From positions 6,793,247 through 6,857,246 of the forward strand of contig OX336354.1 in assembly GCA_946902875.1 (NCBI GenBank): a stretch of 64,000 nt of DNA, in the 5' to 3' direction. A program made the position numbers and the translations under genes. Below, one piece after another: positions 22,689-32,900 of the stretch. The notes under the pieces were generated by a model. That model made no database searches. It was not told the origin of the DNA and saw nothing but the letters and a program-made list of their open reading frames with translations. This DNA is from Nematopogon swammerdamellus (taxonomy: Eukaryota; Arthropoda; Insecta; Lepidoptera; Adelidae). Numbering within the stretch: position 1 is the stretch's first letter; each line of letters opens with the position of its first letter.

Positions 22689-22812
22689 CATTCGGTGGAA
22701 AGACCGTGCAAAGGTGAGAGGTTTTTAGCCTGTCGCTCACCCATATGCACGGCATCTTGTCCTAAGTCGCCTTTTACTACATGCACGGGGAGAGATGCAG
22801 TAAAAATTGGTT
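22689..22812 (-). mobile_element. Repeat C fragment
   Basis: On the minus strand: CTGCATCTCTCCCCGTGCAT, GGCGACTTAGGACAAGATGC and GGTCTTTCCACCG, as in 3205-3531. Partial and diverged. It lies close to the end of the foldback element at 22639. Confidence 0.6.
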
Positions 22813-22999
22813 TTGCTATAAAAATTGTGAAAAAATTGTGTACGCATTTAGGGATCATATGTTCTTCTAGCTCCATCTTTTGCAGTTTTGAATTACAATA
22901 TTGTTGTCAATGCAAAACTCTTATTTATTTATATTAATTAAATTGCGCACAATCTTACCTGTTCTGTTACGCTGCATAATAAATAATCAAGCCTAACTC

Positions 23000-23870
23000 A
23001 GGTAAATAAAATGCAGTTTTCGACGCGTGGCGTGCGCAGATTGGCAGCCAAACAAACCGGTCCTTGGTCCTTGACCTGCATAAGCACTAAGCAACCAAAC
23101 ACAAAGAAGTGTGCGTGCGTGCAATTTAAGTTGAGGCGTGTAGTGGGTGCGTGCATACACGAAGGCCGCGTGTGGTGACGGGCACGGGCCGGGCGGAGCC
23201 TGCATGGCGGCGCGTGCGCATCCTACCTACCTAGCTCAATGGGTGTGGTGCGCCGTACGTGCGACGCTAACCCTACACCTTGTTGGTCTCCTGGTACTCG
23301 CATGCGTGATGCGACCGTGTTTTGTTTTTCCATTATTGGATAAAGGTTCTATTTCTTGGCTCTAACCCTACGCTTTGTTGATCTCCTGGCACACGCGTGC
23401 GTTGATGCGACCGTGTTTTGTTCGCCTTTGTGAGAATTTGTATGCGATGGCATAAGTTAGCCTCCCTTTATGTCATGGTACCCTGGTACGTTTGTTAAGT
23501 TTGTGAGGGTGGGTGCGTTTGCCGTTGCGGCGGCGGCGGCGCGGCGCACAGCGCACTCACTGCAGCTGCAGCTGCGGTCGGATATGAGTGGTCCCGTGGG
23601 CGGACTATTTGATTGCAGTGCGGGTTGAGTGTGGTGAGGCGTCTTAGTAAATTTCCGGGCTAGCGAAAAGCTCCGAGGCTTTTTCCAAATTGAAATTTGA
23701 GAAGCTCTGCGAAGATTGTCTCGCGAGTTGGGCGACGTCGATTTCGATGAAGTGGAAGAAGTTTTTCTGCACCTTTTGTGACAATTTTATTTATCGAAAC
23801 TTGGAAATTTCTGTTCGCACTGTTGGGTTAATTTAGCGGTGTAGTCTGGTTCTCTCTGGAGTTGCTCAGC
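23000..23870. promoter_or_regulatory. CpG-rich block with a 94-bp direct duplication
   Basis: The most GC- and CpG-rich non-repeat block of the first 35 kb. About 58 bp beginning CTAACCCTACACCTTGTTGG (23267-23325) recurs about 94 bp later (23361-23422) with a few substitutions. GGC repeats lie at 23526-23540 and the palindromic CTGCAGCTGCAGCTGC at 23559-23574. There is no long ORF. Upstream of the coding exon at 34872 on the same strand, it is a candidate alternative promoter or 5' UTR exon, but nothing in the sequence proves transcription. Confidence 0.3.
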
Positions 23871-24284
23871 AGAAAAAAATTTATGAAAATCTTGCACTCA
23901 GCGTGCCTACTACAAGCATTTTATTATTTCGTAGGAATTAAAGTTGAGGGAACTACTTTTTTGCGATGAAGAGTATTTTCAAAATGTATTACAAATTATA
24001 TTTTTAATTATTTTTATTTATTTAGGAAATCAAACAGTATACAGAAGTAAAATAACATAACAAGTTATAAAAACACAATTTCAGCAGTGAAGATTCCTTT
24101 AAACAACCATTTCGAAATATTATTAAAAAAATATAACAAAAAACCCGACTATCTGTGTAAAAAAACCTAACTAAAAGAAGATAAACACGCTAGCAAATTA
24201 TATTTTATTAAATACTTGTGTGATTCTGCATATACTCCATTTTATTTTGCCTAAAGCCTAAATGTTTTAAAAAATCGTTTAAAC

Positions 24285-24652
24285 TCGCGCATGGAGAGTT
24301 CCGTAGATCCGTTATTCCAGTCAAAAAACCATATTCGTCTATATTTGTCTTTCTTTAATGAACTATAAATACCTCTCGGGCCATCTATTATTTCTATATC
24401 TATTATTTAGTAGCGTGAATATGTACTAATCGCTTAAGTTCTTATCACGTTTCTTGTATGGGCACCCCCCTTAATTTGTACTTTTGCGTTTTTTATGATT
24501 TCTTGGCACATCCGCCAAAATATATGCGTATATTCTGTGAACATTTCAAACGGGCCTATTACGGTTTAAAAGTTACAGCCCTTGGACGGACGGACGGACA
24601 GACAGACGGCGGCGTAGGCCTTCCGTATGGATACGTAACCCTAAAAAAGGGT
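24285..24652 (+). mobile_element. Dispersed repeat E copy
   Basis: Starts ACTCGCGCATGGAGAGTTCC and ends in CCGTATGGATACGTAACCCT, with the family's internal GGACGGACGGACAG motif (24582-24601) and TATTCTGTGAACATTTCAAA. Non-coding. Confidence 0.6.
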
Positions 24653-24719
24653 CCTCGCCTAACAGTGGATCGGTAATGGTCATTTGCTAACCTGTTTTTC
24701 TTCTTTTCAGTTAGGTTTT

Positions 24720-25200
24720 TTTTTATGGAAACTGACACGGTTGGCCCCATCACCTACAACATCCGTGATATTAGCCCATAAAACCGGGTGAATTAGGTGC
24801 CATGCCATTGCTTCCCTTCATTTCATGTCCGCTACACTGAACTGGACGGAAAACTCGAACTATTTACATAGCCGTTTCGACCGACGTTTCATTCAGTGCG
24901 ATGGTACCAACCCGGGTGGGATAAACCCTACCACCTATTTAGGTAAGAAGGGAAGGGACCTACAGTTTTACGTGGAATCCGAACCACGGTCAGCCTGCAA
25001 CGGTCGAGCGGTCACCCATCCATGTACTGAGCGCGCTCAGAGTTGCTTAACAACAGTCGATCGACCGCAACACTAAGCTACCGAGGCTGACACAACAGTC
25101 GACTGACCGCATCACTGAGCTACCGAGGCTGACACAACAGTCGACTGACCGCACCACTGAGCTACCGAGGCTGACACAACAGTCGGCTGACAGCACCACT
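24720..25200 (-). mobile_element. SINE-B, full copy with 5S rRNA-like head
   Basis: Read on the minus strand, the element starts with a tRNA-like A-box segment (GCCTCGGTAGCTCAGTGGTG), then a stretch matching the internal promoter part of 5S rRNA (TTAAGCA.C, GCGCG.TCAGTAC, TGGATGGGTGACCGC at 25006-25050), then the common SINE-B body (GGGTTGGTACCA, CACTGAATGAAACGTCGGTC, GTCCAGTTCAGTG, GGTGTTGTAGGTGATG-like) and a 3' end GTGTCAGTTTCCATAAAAAA. No protein is encoded. A 5S-derived promoter defines the SINE3 class; the added tRNA-like A box and its tandem copies are unusual. Other copies in the window are truncated or have a different head. Confidence 0.75.
25053..25195 (-). repeat. 42-bp tandem repeat of SINE A-box head
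   Basis: About 3.4 copies of a 42-bp unit containing ACAACAGTCGACTGACCGCA and GAGCTACCGAGGCTGAC, with few differences. The unit is the tRNA-like A-box segment of SINE-B, so this copy has several A boxes ahead of one 5S-like segment. A single-unit version is at 57226-57300. Confidence 0.8.
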
Positions 25201-26371
25201 GGTTTTTGTTTTATACTTTTTCGTTGTGAAAGTAATTAAAATTACTAGCGCCTGTGGCTCAATTTTCGGTAAAGTGGCTTTAATAGTAAATGATCTGATT
25301 GAAACGCAAACATGATAATAAATAATCCCTTCTATTATTTCCCCGTCACCGCCTCAGTTTCATTGAAGGCGAGGCTGAAGACTGAGCTGTGCTCAGAAAA
25401 ACATAATAATCTCTTAAAGAAAGTAAGTCACGACACGTATGAGTAAAATAGTTTTACAGTGTGTCGTTATTTGAAAGGTAACCATGAATACAAAACCCAA
25501 AATTCTGTAGGCTTTAGGAATAACCGAGGGAATAACTGATTCCGCTGACAGTTATTTAATTAGAGACATTTTACAGGTCGGTGTGAAGCTACGTACAGTG
25601 TTCAGTCAGGCACAGAGGACAACAACGGTTTGCCGACCTTGATAAACATTTTCATATGATCCCAGTATAGGCGAATATTCTACCATATTCTACATAGAGT
25701 GTTTGCGGTTTGTTTTGTTGGTCAGTTTATAATCGAGACAGGATAGTGAGATATCTAAGCCTATTGACTCTGCGAAGTTGTGTCCATTCAGAGCCGACTG
25801 TCATTGTCTCCCTCTACAAGACAGGGGAGACAATGATAGTCGGCTATGGTCCATTCCATCAATATTCAAAGCCGAAGTTAACCTGTCCGACCTAGCGATC
25901 CGTCTCGTCCCCGCTCCAATTCAATACAATAGTCGACCGCTCTTATTGTGTGCTCGTACTTTCTGAGTGGAAAAAAAACTATGTAGCCACTGCTGTTGTG
26001 CTGCGGCCCTGGTAACTTTAGTCGACTCAACTTTGTTTTCTTTCATGTTTATTTTTCAAACTTTCAAGAGATGATCGATCGATTCGATTTTGTATCGATG
26101 AAGAAGAACATAATACTGGTTTAGGTTTAATTCATTTTCAAAAATTAAAACTAAATTCATGTTGTACGAAAAGTGGCAACACAAATCTTATTGCTGCACT
26201 GAACAACAAAAATGGAATGTGCATTGGTGCACCGTCTGGCTAGGAAAATAAACAAATCCTTCTAGAGGTAAAATGTGAGGGGAGGAATAACTTGCTTAAT
26301 TAAATCGTTCAGTCGTCGGTTTTGAAAGGAACATTTTCACACTTGCTCTATCATCTTTCTCGCCACTTTAT
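25201..26371. other. No gene seen; one strong hairpin
   Basis: Unassigned, apart from the hairpin at 25792-25845 listed separately. Confidence 0.35.
25792..25845. repeat. 54-nt hairpin, 21-22-bp arms
   Basis: AGCCGACTGTCATTGTCTCC at 25792-25811 pairs with its complement ending at 25845. There is one mismatch (position 9) and a loop of about 11 nt. The geometry resembles a short pre-miRNA or a remnant palindromic element. No evidence of expression. Confidence 0.5.
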
Positions 26372-26379
26372 AGCAATAC

Positions 26380-26427
26380 TAAAGAGTTTGTATTACGTCG
26401 CTGCGCAGCGACGTAATACAAACTCTG
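26380..26427. mobile_element. 48-bp palindromic micro-element, copy 1
   Basis: A perfect 44-bp palindrome (26383-26426; half-site AGAGTTTGTATTACGTCGCT) flanked on both sides by the octamer AGCAATAC (26372-26379 and 26428-26435), an apparent 8-bp target duplication. The same palindrome with different octamers occurs at 32306-32350 and 57444-57496. There is no room for any gene or spacer. Confidence 0.75.
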
Positions 26428-27019
26428 AGCAATACGTAGAAACCTACGACACTCGTGAGACTAGGTTCCAGTGATGTATTTTGATATTGTGATCAGATTG
26501 TACTACCTACCTACGCACCTAGAACGATTTAATGTTCTTGCTACGCACATATAATATCTCGTAGTAAAACGTAAAGGCTGATTTACAGGAACCGACAGGC
26601 GAGAAAGTCTGGTACGGTGTGAAGATACGGTTTTGTTTGTTCTAAGTATTGGGAGTTTTTGACGAGAAATGTTTTCTGTTGCTAAAGAAGCAAGGGAGAA
26701 ACATTCGTACAGGGAATAAATAAATTTCATTTGAATTCGGTACACTGCAGTATTTTTATATAACGTCTTTGCCTTTGCACATCAAAATTTATGTTCAAAT
26801 ATTGTACATAAATTTTTTCCGTGTTCACAGAAACTTTATACTTTGCAGTTTAAAAGTTCTTGCCTGTGTCCACGTCTTTATTTACGTACTTTTCTTATAC
26901 CTACTATGATTATTGTAGGCTTTTCAATCGCTGCTATCGGTGTGACGGTTGTGAAAGACGACGGGTCTCTAAAACAGTCGATATCATCTTAATCATGATT
27001 ATTTCATAAAAAGTAATTA

Positions 27020-28080
27020 TTTTTCAAGGCGCGAATGTGCCCACCCACGCACACCACGGCCGCAACACACCCGTCGGGCGTTTCTCTCTCATTAGTGTGA
27101 TGATATTTCGCAGTGAGCCCTCCGCTCAGCCTCCCTCCTCTCCTGATTACCAGGAATCGTCGACACTGCAGGCGCACGTCCGACGTGACTTCATTATGCC
27201 ATGCCTGAAACGATGCTGAAACTTGCATTTACATACCTAATTCAATCTATGTGTATATATTATCGTTTCAAAGTAATTTAAAACTATTTTACAACAATTA
27301 AAATGATTACATACTAGACTTATTATTAAACAGGGTAAAAGTAAATATGTATAATAAAACGAAAATGAATAAAAATACAAATTTCGACCTCCAGCTAGAA
27401 ATAACAGCCATTTCAGCCGAGATTTATTAATGCTATTTGGGTTTTCCACTCCTTTCGCATGGGCTGAGATTTCAAGCTTCAGCGCTCGTTTTCGATTTTA
27501 ATTTTGTCCGTGCGAGATCCCCTAATTACAATTCTATCTCGCAGAGCAAATATTAAATATCGAATTACACACATGCTTGCGGCCGCGAGCGCGTCGCCAT
27601 TTGTCAAATAAATAATGAGTAGAGTAATCAGTGAGAAAATCTGAAAGCCTCCCCGGGGACATTAATCAGAGTATAATCACGTTAGATCCGGGACGCATAA
27701 TGACGTCAGAGTGGACGCCGGACGGCGAACGTGCGCGAGCCTTCTCCTACCCCCCGCCCCGCACCCACCCCCCAGGCTGCCGCGCCGGCCAGCCAGTGGC
27801 GCTACATGAAGAGAAATTGCTATCACCGGAAGTACGTGTAATGGCGATGAAGGTTTCCAGAACTGGCCGCTGCCGTTACTGCTGAAATTTGTGGAACGTA
27901 TATCCTTTTAATATTAGCTGTCAGAAGTCAGAATTCCCCGACGACGTGTCCTTAATGTAATCAGCTGTTAATGAGCCAGATTCATGAAATAATAACAAAA
28001 GACACATCTCAGTCCGGGCAATATCCGCAGGCAATCGGTAAACGGATATGTTTACGTGAAAACGTACGTAAGGCGAGTAG
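27020..28080. promoter_or_regulatory. Candidate regulatory non-coding block
   Basis: Non-repetitive. GC-rich segments (27030-27200, 27700-27870) alternate with TAAT-core-rich segments (27520-27640, 27900-28000). Short open frames overlap on opposite strands and look spurious. The composition fits intronic developmental enhancers; this is inference only. Confidence 0.25.
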
Positions 28081-28117
28081 TACTATTTTTGTGTTTCGAA
28101 TCTGAATTCTTAACTTG

Positions 28118-28311
28118 TACCGTGTGAGGCCGTTACTTAAAAGTAATAGCCCACCGCATCTCTACCCATGCATGTCGCTAGTCATGCAGCTAGTGGGTCT
28201 TCGTGCTTTACTTGCCGCTTGATAGTTATCTTGTCCGAATACTTTGCAAATGGTCACGTGTTGTGCTGTAATATACCTGAGTTCTTGCTGTTGCTTTGTA
28301 TGTATGTATTG
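28118..28311 (+). mobile_element. Repeat C, internally deleted copy
   Basis: Starts TACCGTGTGAGGCCG and CACCGCATCTCTACCC, then jumps from the GTCGC region directly to AGTCATGCAGCTAGTGGGTC and TTGTCCGAATACTTTGCAAA. Ends at a TGTATGTATG tail. Confidence 0.6.
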
Positions 28312-28758
28312 TTTAGAACTGAGCAGGAACGCTTCATACCCCTGTGCCTTAGCAAACGAAAATATCTCTACCTACCGACCTAATTTCTTTGCAATATTTA
28401 TGTATGAATTAAATATTCTCTTCTCTTCTTATATTTCGACTTAGTTAAAAGTCGTCGTCAATATCAATGAATGTAACATTTATTACGATTCTTTACTTTC
28501 TGTTCTGTAGTATATACAGAGGTAATTAACTCTACTTATATGCATACGTAACTACGCCCCGTGTGGGATGGATGATACACACGGCAGATCTATTCCAAGT
28601 TCGTCGACTCGTCACACACATCGCGGGAAAGTATACGTGCATGAATTGTTTGCACAGTGCATTGTTCTGTGCGATACGATTCGTCAGTGCTCTAACGAAC
28701 TGCCATAACGTTTGAAACGCGTGTTGGTTAATGAAGAGCAATCCTTGTTTATTTCATC

Positions 28759-28790
28759 CTAGCTTTTGCCCGCGGCTTCGCCCTCGCGAA
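28759..28790 (-). mobile_element. Retroelement 3' tail fragment
   Basis: The minus strand reads GAAGCCGCGGGCAAAAGCTA, the same tail phrase as 7291-7321. Class unproven. Confidence 0.35.
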
Positions 28791-29000
28791 ATGTAACGCT
28801 GTTTCTCGCTACATGTAGGAACATGAGTTGCTTCCACGTTAGGTTGAAAGAAATAAAGGACAAAACCACTACCAACAACCAAAAAACAATTTTTATTTAA
28901 TTGTATCTAATGCAGTTGAACGTAAGTACTGTGTTTATGTATAAAATTGTTTTCTTGGGTCGATCAAGTTTTTATATCTTTTTTTAAATTATTGAAACTG

Positions 29001-29218
29001 TACACGGTTGTCTACATCAGCTACATACAACACCCGTGATGTTAGCCCATAACCTTACCTTGGTGAACTAAGTGCCACGTCCATTTTGGTCGTGCCGGTT
29101 ACACTGAACTGGACGAAAAGCACGAACTATTTCCATCGTCGCTTCGACCGACATTTCATTCAGTGCGGTGGTACCAACCCGGGCGGGTTAAACCCAACCC
29201 ACCTTGTAAGGCAAGAAG
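29001..29218 (-). mobile_element. SINE-B body copy
   Basis: Minus-strand SINE-B body from the GGGTTTAACCCGCCCGGGTT region to the ACCGTGT 3' end, with short deletions. The 5' head is missing. Confidence 0.65.
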
Positions 29219-29559
29219 TTTAACGTATCAGACATACCAATACAGCTCCAAAGTTACCAATACTAAGTAATCTGTGGAACAACACGAACAATGCAAACAT
29301 CATTGCGGCACGGTTGGAATCGGGCTGCTGGACACGTCCTAATAACCCCAGGGCGTGGCGAAGGGTCTACGCTACCCTCGCATGACATGATACTCGAGAT
29401 CAAATTATCTACCTACGTCTACCACAACCACAGCTCCAGCGGTCTAGTAATCAATTTCATTAAACGTGATCGAGTAATAGGGTTGTATGTAATGTGTTTA
29501 ATCGATTACCCCTTTCAGAAAGACTAAGATTATGGCCGGATCGCTTTATTCAGGCCTAT

Positions 29560-29635
29560 TCCCTAAATTCTTACGTTTTACATAACGAAGCGAAATTCTC
29601 TAAATTCTTACGTTTTACAATAATGAAGCGAAAAC
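29560..29635 (+). repeat. Two-copy direct repeat, ~35 bp
   Basis: CTAAATTCTTACGTTTTACA, followed by a GAAGCGAAA motif, occurs twice in a row with small indels. Confidence 0.6.
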
Positions 29636-29689
29636 CCATACGCGCACGACTGACAATTTCATGAATGTAAAACATTATAGGAGTGGAAG

Positions 29690-29796
29690 AGGCGGCAGAG
29701 GTGTGTCAGGATCGTGGCACGTGGAGACCCGTTGTCTCTGCCTACCCCACCGGGAAACAGGCGTGACGCTATGTATGACGCTATGTAAAACATTTG
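29690..29796 (+). mobile_element. Retroelement 3' end fragment
   Basis: Contains GTCTCTGCCTACCCC and GGGAAACAGGCGTGA followed by GACGCTATGTATGACGCTAT, a tail type I associate with lepidopteran non-LTR elements. SINE copy 29797-30105 starts immediately after it. Class unproven. Confidence 0.4.
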
Positions 29797-30105
29797 TACC
29801 GTGTGGGGCCGGTACTTTAAAAGAATAGCCCCACTGCATCTCTCCCCGTGTATGTCGTAAAAGGCGACTAAGGAATATGACTCCCTTGTTATATTACTAG
29901 GTGGTTACCCGCCCGGGTTGGTACGACCGCACTGAATGAAAGATCGGTCGAAACGGCTATGTAAATAGTTTGTGTTTTCCGTCCAGTTCAATGTAGCCGG
30001 CACGACCGAAGGGAAGCACTGATGTGGCACAAAGTTCACCCGGTGTTATGGGCTGACATCATGGATGTTGTAGGTGATGTAGCCAACCGTGTCAGTTTTA
30101 CATTT
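29797..30105 (+). mobile_element. SINE-B body with repeat-C head
   Basis: The first ~90 bp (TACCGTGTGGGGCCGG to GGCGACTAAGG) are the 5' part of repeat C. After ATTACTAGGTGG it continues as the SINE-B body to CAACCGTGTCAGTTTTA. It therefore shares the body and 3' end with 24720-25200 but has a different 5' head. The same arrangement occurs at 61804-62150, so it is a stable subfamily and not a chance junction. Confidence 0.7.
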
Positions 30106-30113
30106 TAAAAATA

Positions 30114-30447
30114 TTTGTTGTCTGTTAAGTCGGTTTACGGACGATAGTTTTACGTGATGACGTGGAATAATCGTAGTACATAGAGCAAAGATCAGTAATT
30201 CTATTTCCAGTAGAAAGATTAATCATCTTGTGACTGGCCATCAATAAACTTCTGTTGTCTGATCTTGACAGTTTTAATTCTTAAGACGTTTCCATGGTAA
30301 CTTTGACTATACCGATTGTGCCTCTCTATCGCGCGTAACAAGTACGCGCTCTCGCTTGCACGCACAGGCTCAGATGGAACGTGACACTTTTTCGTGCGTG
30401 CAGCCGGTGTTCATCAATTTATAAGACGTGACGTCATCACGTCAAAA
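30114..30447. mobile_element. Dispersed repeat D, copy 3 (full)
   Basis: The best copy: GTTGTCTGTTAAGTCGGTTT to TTATAAGACGTGACGTCATC and ACGTC. Internal phrases CTATTTCCAGTAGAAAG, CTCAGATGGAACGTGACAC and CAGCCGGTGTTCATC are shared with copies 1 or 2. It begins 9 bp after the A-rich end of a SINE. Confidence 0.65.
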
Positions 30448-31316
30448 CATTTTGATGTTTTTTCTGACATTATTTTGATTTATTATAAACATCGGCGATG
30501 CTTGCTTTGAAATTAACCGGTTTTAACCCTTTAGTTTAGGACTAACAACTACCAGGGCGACACAGTGAATGAAACGTTGAAATGAGTTAGTTCCCCTCTT
30601 TATTTTGTAGGGGCGGCAACCACTACCTACCCTCGGGCGAACTGGGTCATGTGTGTCGTCTCTCCCCTTGCTTTTAGTGATGAGACGACCGAGGGGCATC
30701 CAATTTAATATCCTATTCGTCCATGATATCCTAGTATCACGTGTGCAATAATAGTCACGTGGACAAAATAACTAGTTTTATTTTGATGCCGCCACAGAGC
30801 ATTCTGTGATGCCGCGTATCTAGTTCCATTTTAAGAAACACACGTGTGGATGCGGTAAAAATTCGCTAACACAAGGTTTGCGAAACATGTGCAATGTATG
30901 GAAACGTATGCTATCCTGGTATTTTGCTATGTTAGTTCCGTGGATGTGGAGGGTTAACAGCATCCCCCGTATAAATAAGCCACGCCACCCTCTTTGCTCT
31001 CGCTCTCGTCTCGTGTGTGGTTTTAGTATCAGATTCCCGATATGTATAAATGTATTGTGGATTTAATGCACGGATTATTTATTTATTACCCATCCCTACA
31101 AATTTTACATTGTACCGTTCCATATATATTAATTACTTCGCAGATATTGTTACGAGTATGTTTAGTTAGATGAGATAATTTAATTACGACTTTTTGGGGT
31201 TTCAGTTTTCCCAAGCCAAACCAACCCAAATGATAAAATGATTTTAATAATAACAATAGTCTTTGGAACCCGACCAATTTTAAAAATAACAATAATCTTT
31301 GGAACCCGACCAGCGG
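30448..31316. other. No gene seen; short direct repeat near 31250-31311
   Basis: Unassigned. CTTTGGAACCCGACCA occurs twice (31261-31276 and 31298-31313), each preceded by AATAACAATA, just before the MITE. Confidence 0.4.
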
Positions 31317-31583
31317 TAGAGAGCGTTCCATATAAATCTTCCCTTCGCCGTTATGTTGGCTCCACTGTCTATCTGTCAAAACAGCGTTGAGGGTTGCTAT
31401 GTGTACAAATTTACCCGTAATTATCAGTATTTACCGTATTTATTATATGGTAAATACCGATTACATTATTAAGTAATATAATCTTCACAATCTGGCAACA
31501 GGAATTTAAGCACTGACAGTGACACTGGCAGTGGAGCCAACCAACATAACGGCGAAGGGAAGATTTAGTTGGAACGCTCTCTA
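31317..31583. mobile_element. MITE with ~60-bp TIRs and TA target
   Basis: Left arm GAGAGCGTTCCA...CTTCCCTTCGCCGTTATGTT (31319-31378) is matched by its reverse complement at 31521-31581 with small gaps. TA flanks both ends (31317-31318 and 31582-31583), the Tc1/mariner-type target. 263 bp, no ORF. Confidence 0.75.
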
Positions 31584-32235
31584 GCCTGGGTTCGCCCCGC
31601 CGCCGCGCCGCCGCGTCGCCGGTGGTGGAAACTCCATTTTGTTTTATAATAATTTTATGTATACATTTTGTATATTTTAAGCATGGTTATATATAAAATT
31701 ATTGTAAATAGATGTATAAATAAATGGATAAAATAATAAAATCTTCTTTATTTATGCACTTGGTCCCATACAATCAATCATAGATCTGCAAAAACACACA
31801 ACAAACATAACATATTATAGCGAAATATTGAAGCTAGATTTTCTGAAGCTAGATTTAATATCGTTTGAAGGCATCTAGATGGTATCTTGGCGTAGATCTT
31901 GGGGAACAAACTTGGTGATTCACTAAGAAAGGGGGCCGCAAAATCTGTCAAATAAGTCGAAATACGTCAATCCACACTGAAGGAGTGAGCTTTCCACAGG
32001 TGGCTCCTTTATTATTTTGCTAATGTTCTTGACACCCATCCCGTTTCATCTTTACAAAGTAATGTAACGTCGAGTACCCCGATATGGTTCGCTAAATTCC
32101 ATCCCTTACCCCCAATATTTTGAATAGCTTTCTCATTTTTCATAGTATCCTAGTACATCTAACTCAGTAGGGGATGAAATTCCCTAACAGGGACGTGATA
32201 TGCATATTTAAAGCATGCAGCCTCAAACACTTTTG
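31584..32235. other. No gene seen
   Basis: A CGCCGCCGCG tract lies at 31599-31622, followed by AT-rich sequence. Nothing recognised. Confidence 0.35.
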
Positions 32236-32900
32236 ACTCCATATGTAATGTAATGTCTTACCCGTGCCATTTGCAAAAATCGACCGGCATTTTTAATGTA
32301 CTTTCCAAAGAGTTGGTATTACGTCGCAGCGACATAATACAAACTCTTTGGTACTTTCGGCATACCACTATCTCACGAATCGCTCAACCAATCCCAGCAA
32401 ACCAGGTGTCAGGTGATAGTCACTCGGCCGCCTGCCACCTATGGCAACGTCAATGAATAATATGAACAATTGATGACGTCATAGCCTTTATAAAAAAGGC
32501 TTCGAATATCAATAAATGCCTATAACTCCTAAACTACTGGTCGGATGGACTTGAAATTTGTTTCCTTCCTTAAAAAAAATTTTCTCTTTCTGAAATAATC
32601 CGGTTCAACCGTTTAGAAAAAAAAGGAATTTTTTTTTGAGAGGGCATATTATCTCGGAAACTACTGATCCCAGCCTACTCATTCCCATATGGAAAATGAT
32701 AAGTCTCGACGAGATACAACTTTTTTTTTTAGGGCATATCTCTGAAACTATTGATCCCAGACTACTCATACGCTGGAGGTAGTGATGACGATTTTTTTTT
32801 ATTTTAATATTTTATTAATTTATTTTTATTTTTATATATCTGCCCATGATTCCATATCTATGTCTACCGATAGTCCCACGACTACCAGGGCATTTTTTTA
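32236..32900 (+). mobile_element. Dispersed repeat G, copy 1
   Basis: Collinear with 57999-59050: CCATATGTAATG, CTTACCCGTGCCATTTGC, CCACTATCTCACGAA, TCAACCAATCCCAGCAAACC, ATGAACAATTGATGACGTCA, AGGCTTCGA, CTGCCCATGATTCCAT and TAGTCCCACG. This copy carries the 45-bp micro-element (32306-32350) that copy 2 lacks, while copy 2 has about 400 bp of extra T-rich sequence. Non-coding. Confidence 0.7.
32306..32350. mobile_element. 45-bp palindromic micro-element, copy 2
   Basis: Starts CAAAGAGTTGGTATTACGTC, with its complement closing at 32350. It is flanked by GTACTTTC on both sides (32298-32305 and 32351-32358). The corresponding site in the related repeat at 58068-58080 has no insertion and a single GTACTTTT, so this copy has an internal empty-site control. 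Confidence 0.8.

Noticed and set aside
25053..25195. Considered a CRISPR-like array because of regular 42-bp repeats
   Set aside because: The units are contiguous, without unique spacers, and are A-box segments of a SINE in a eukaryotic genome.
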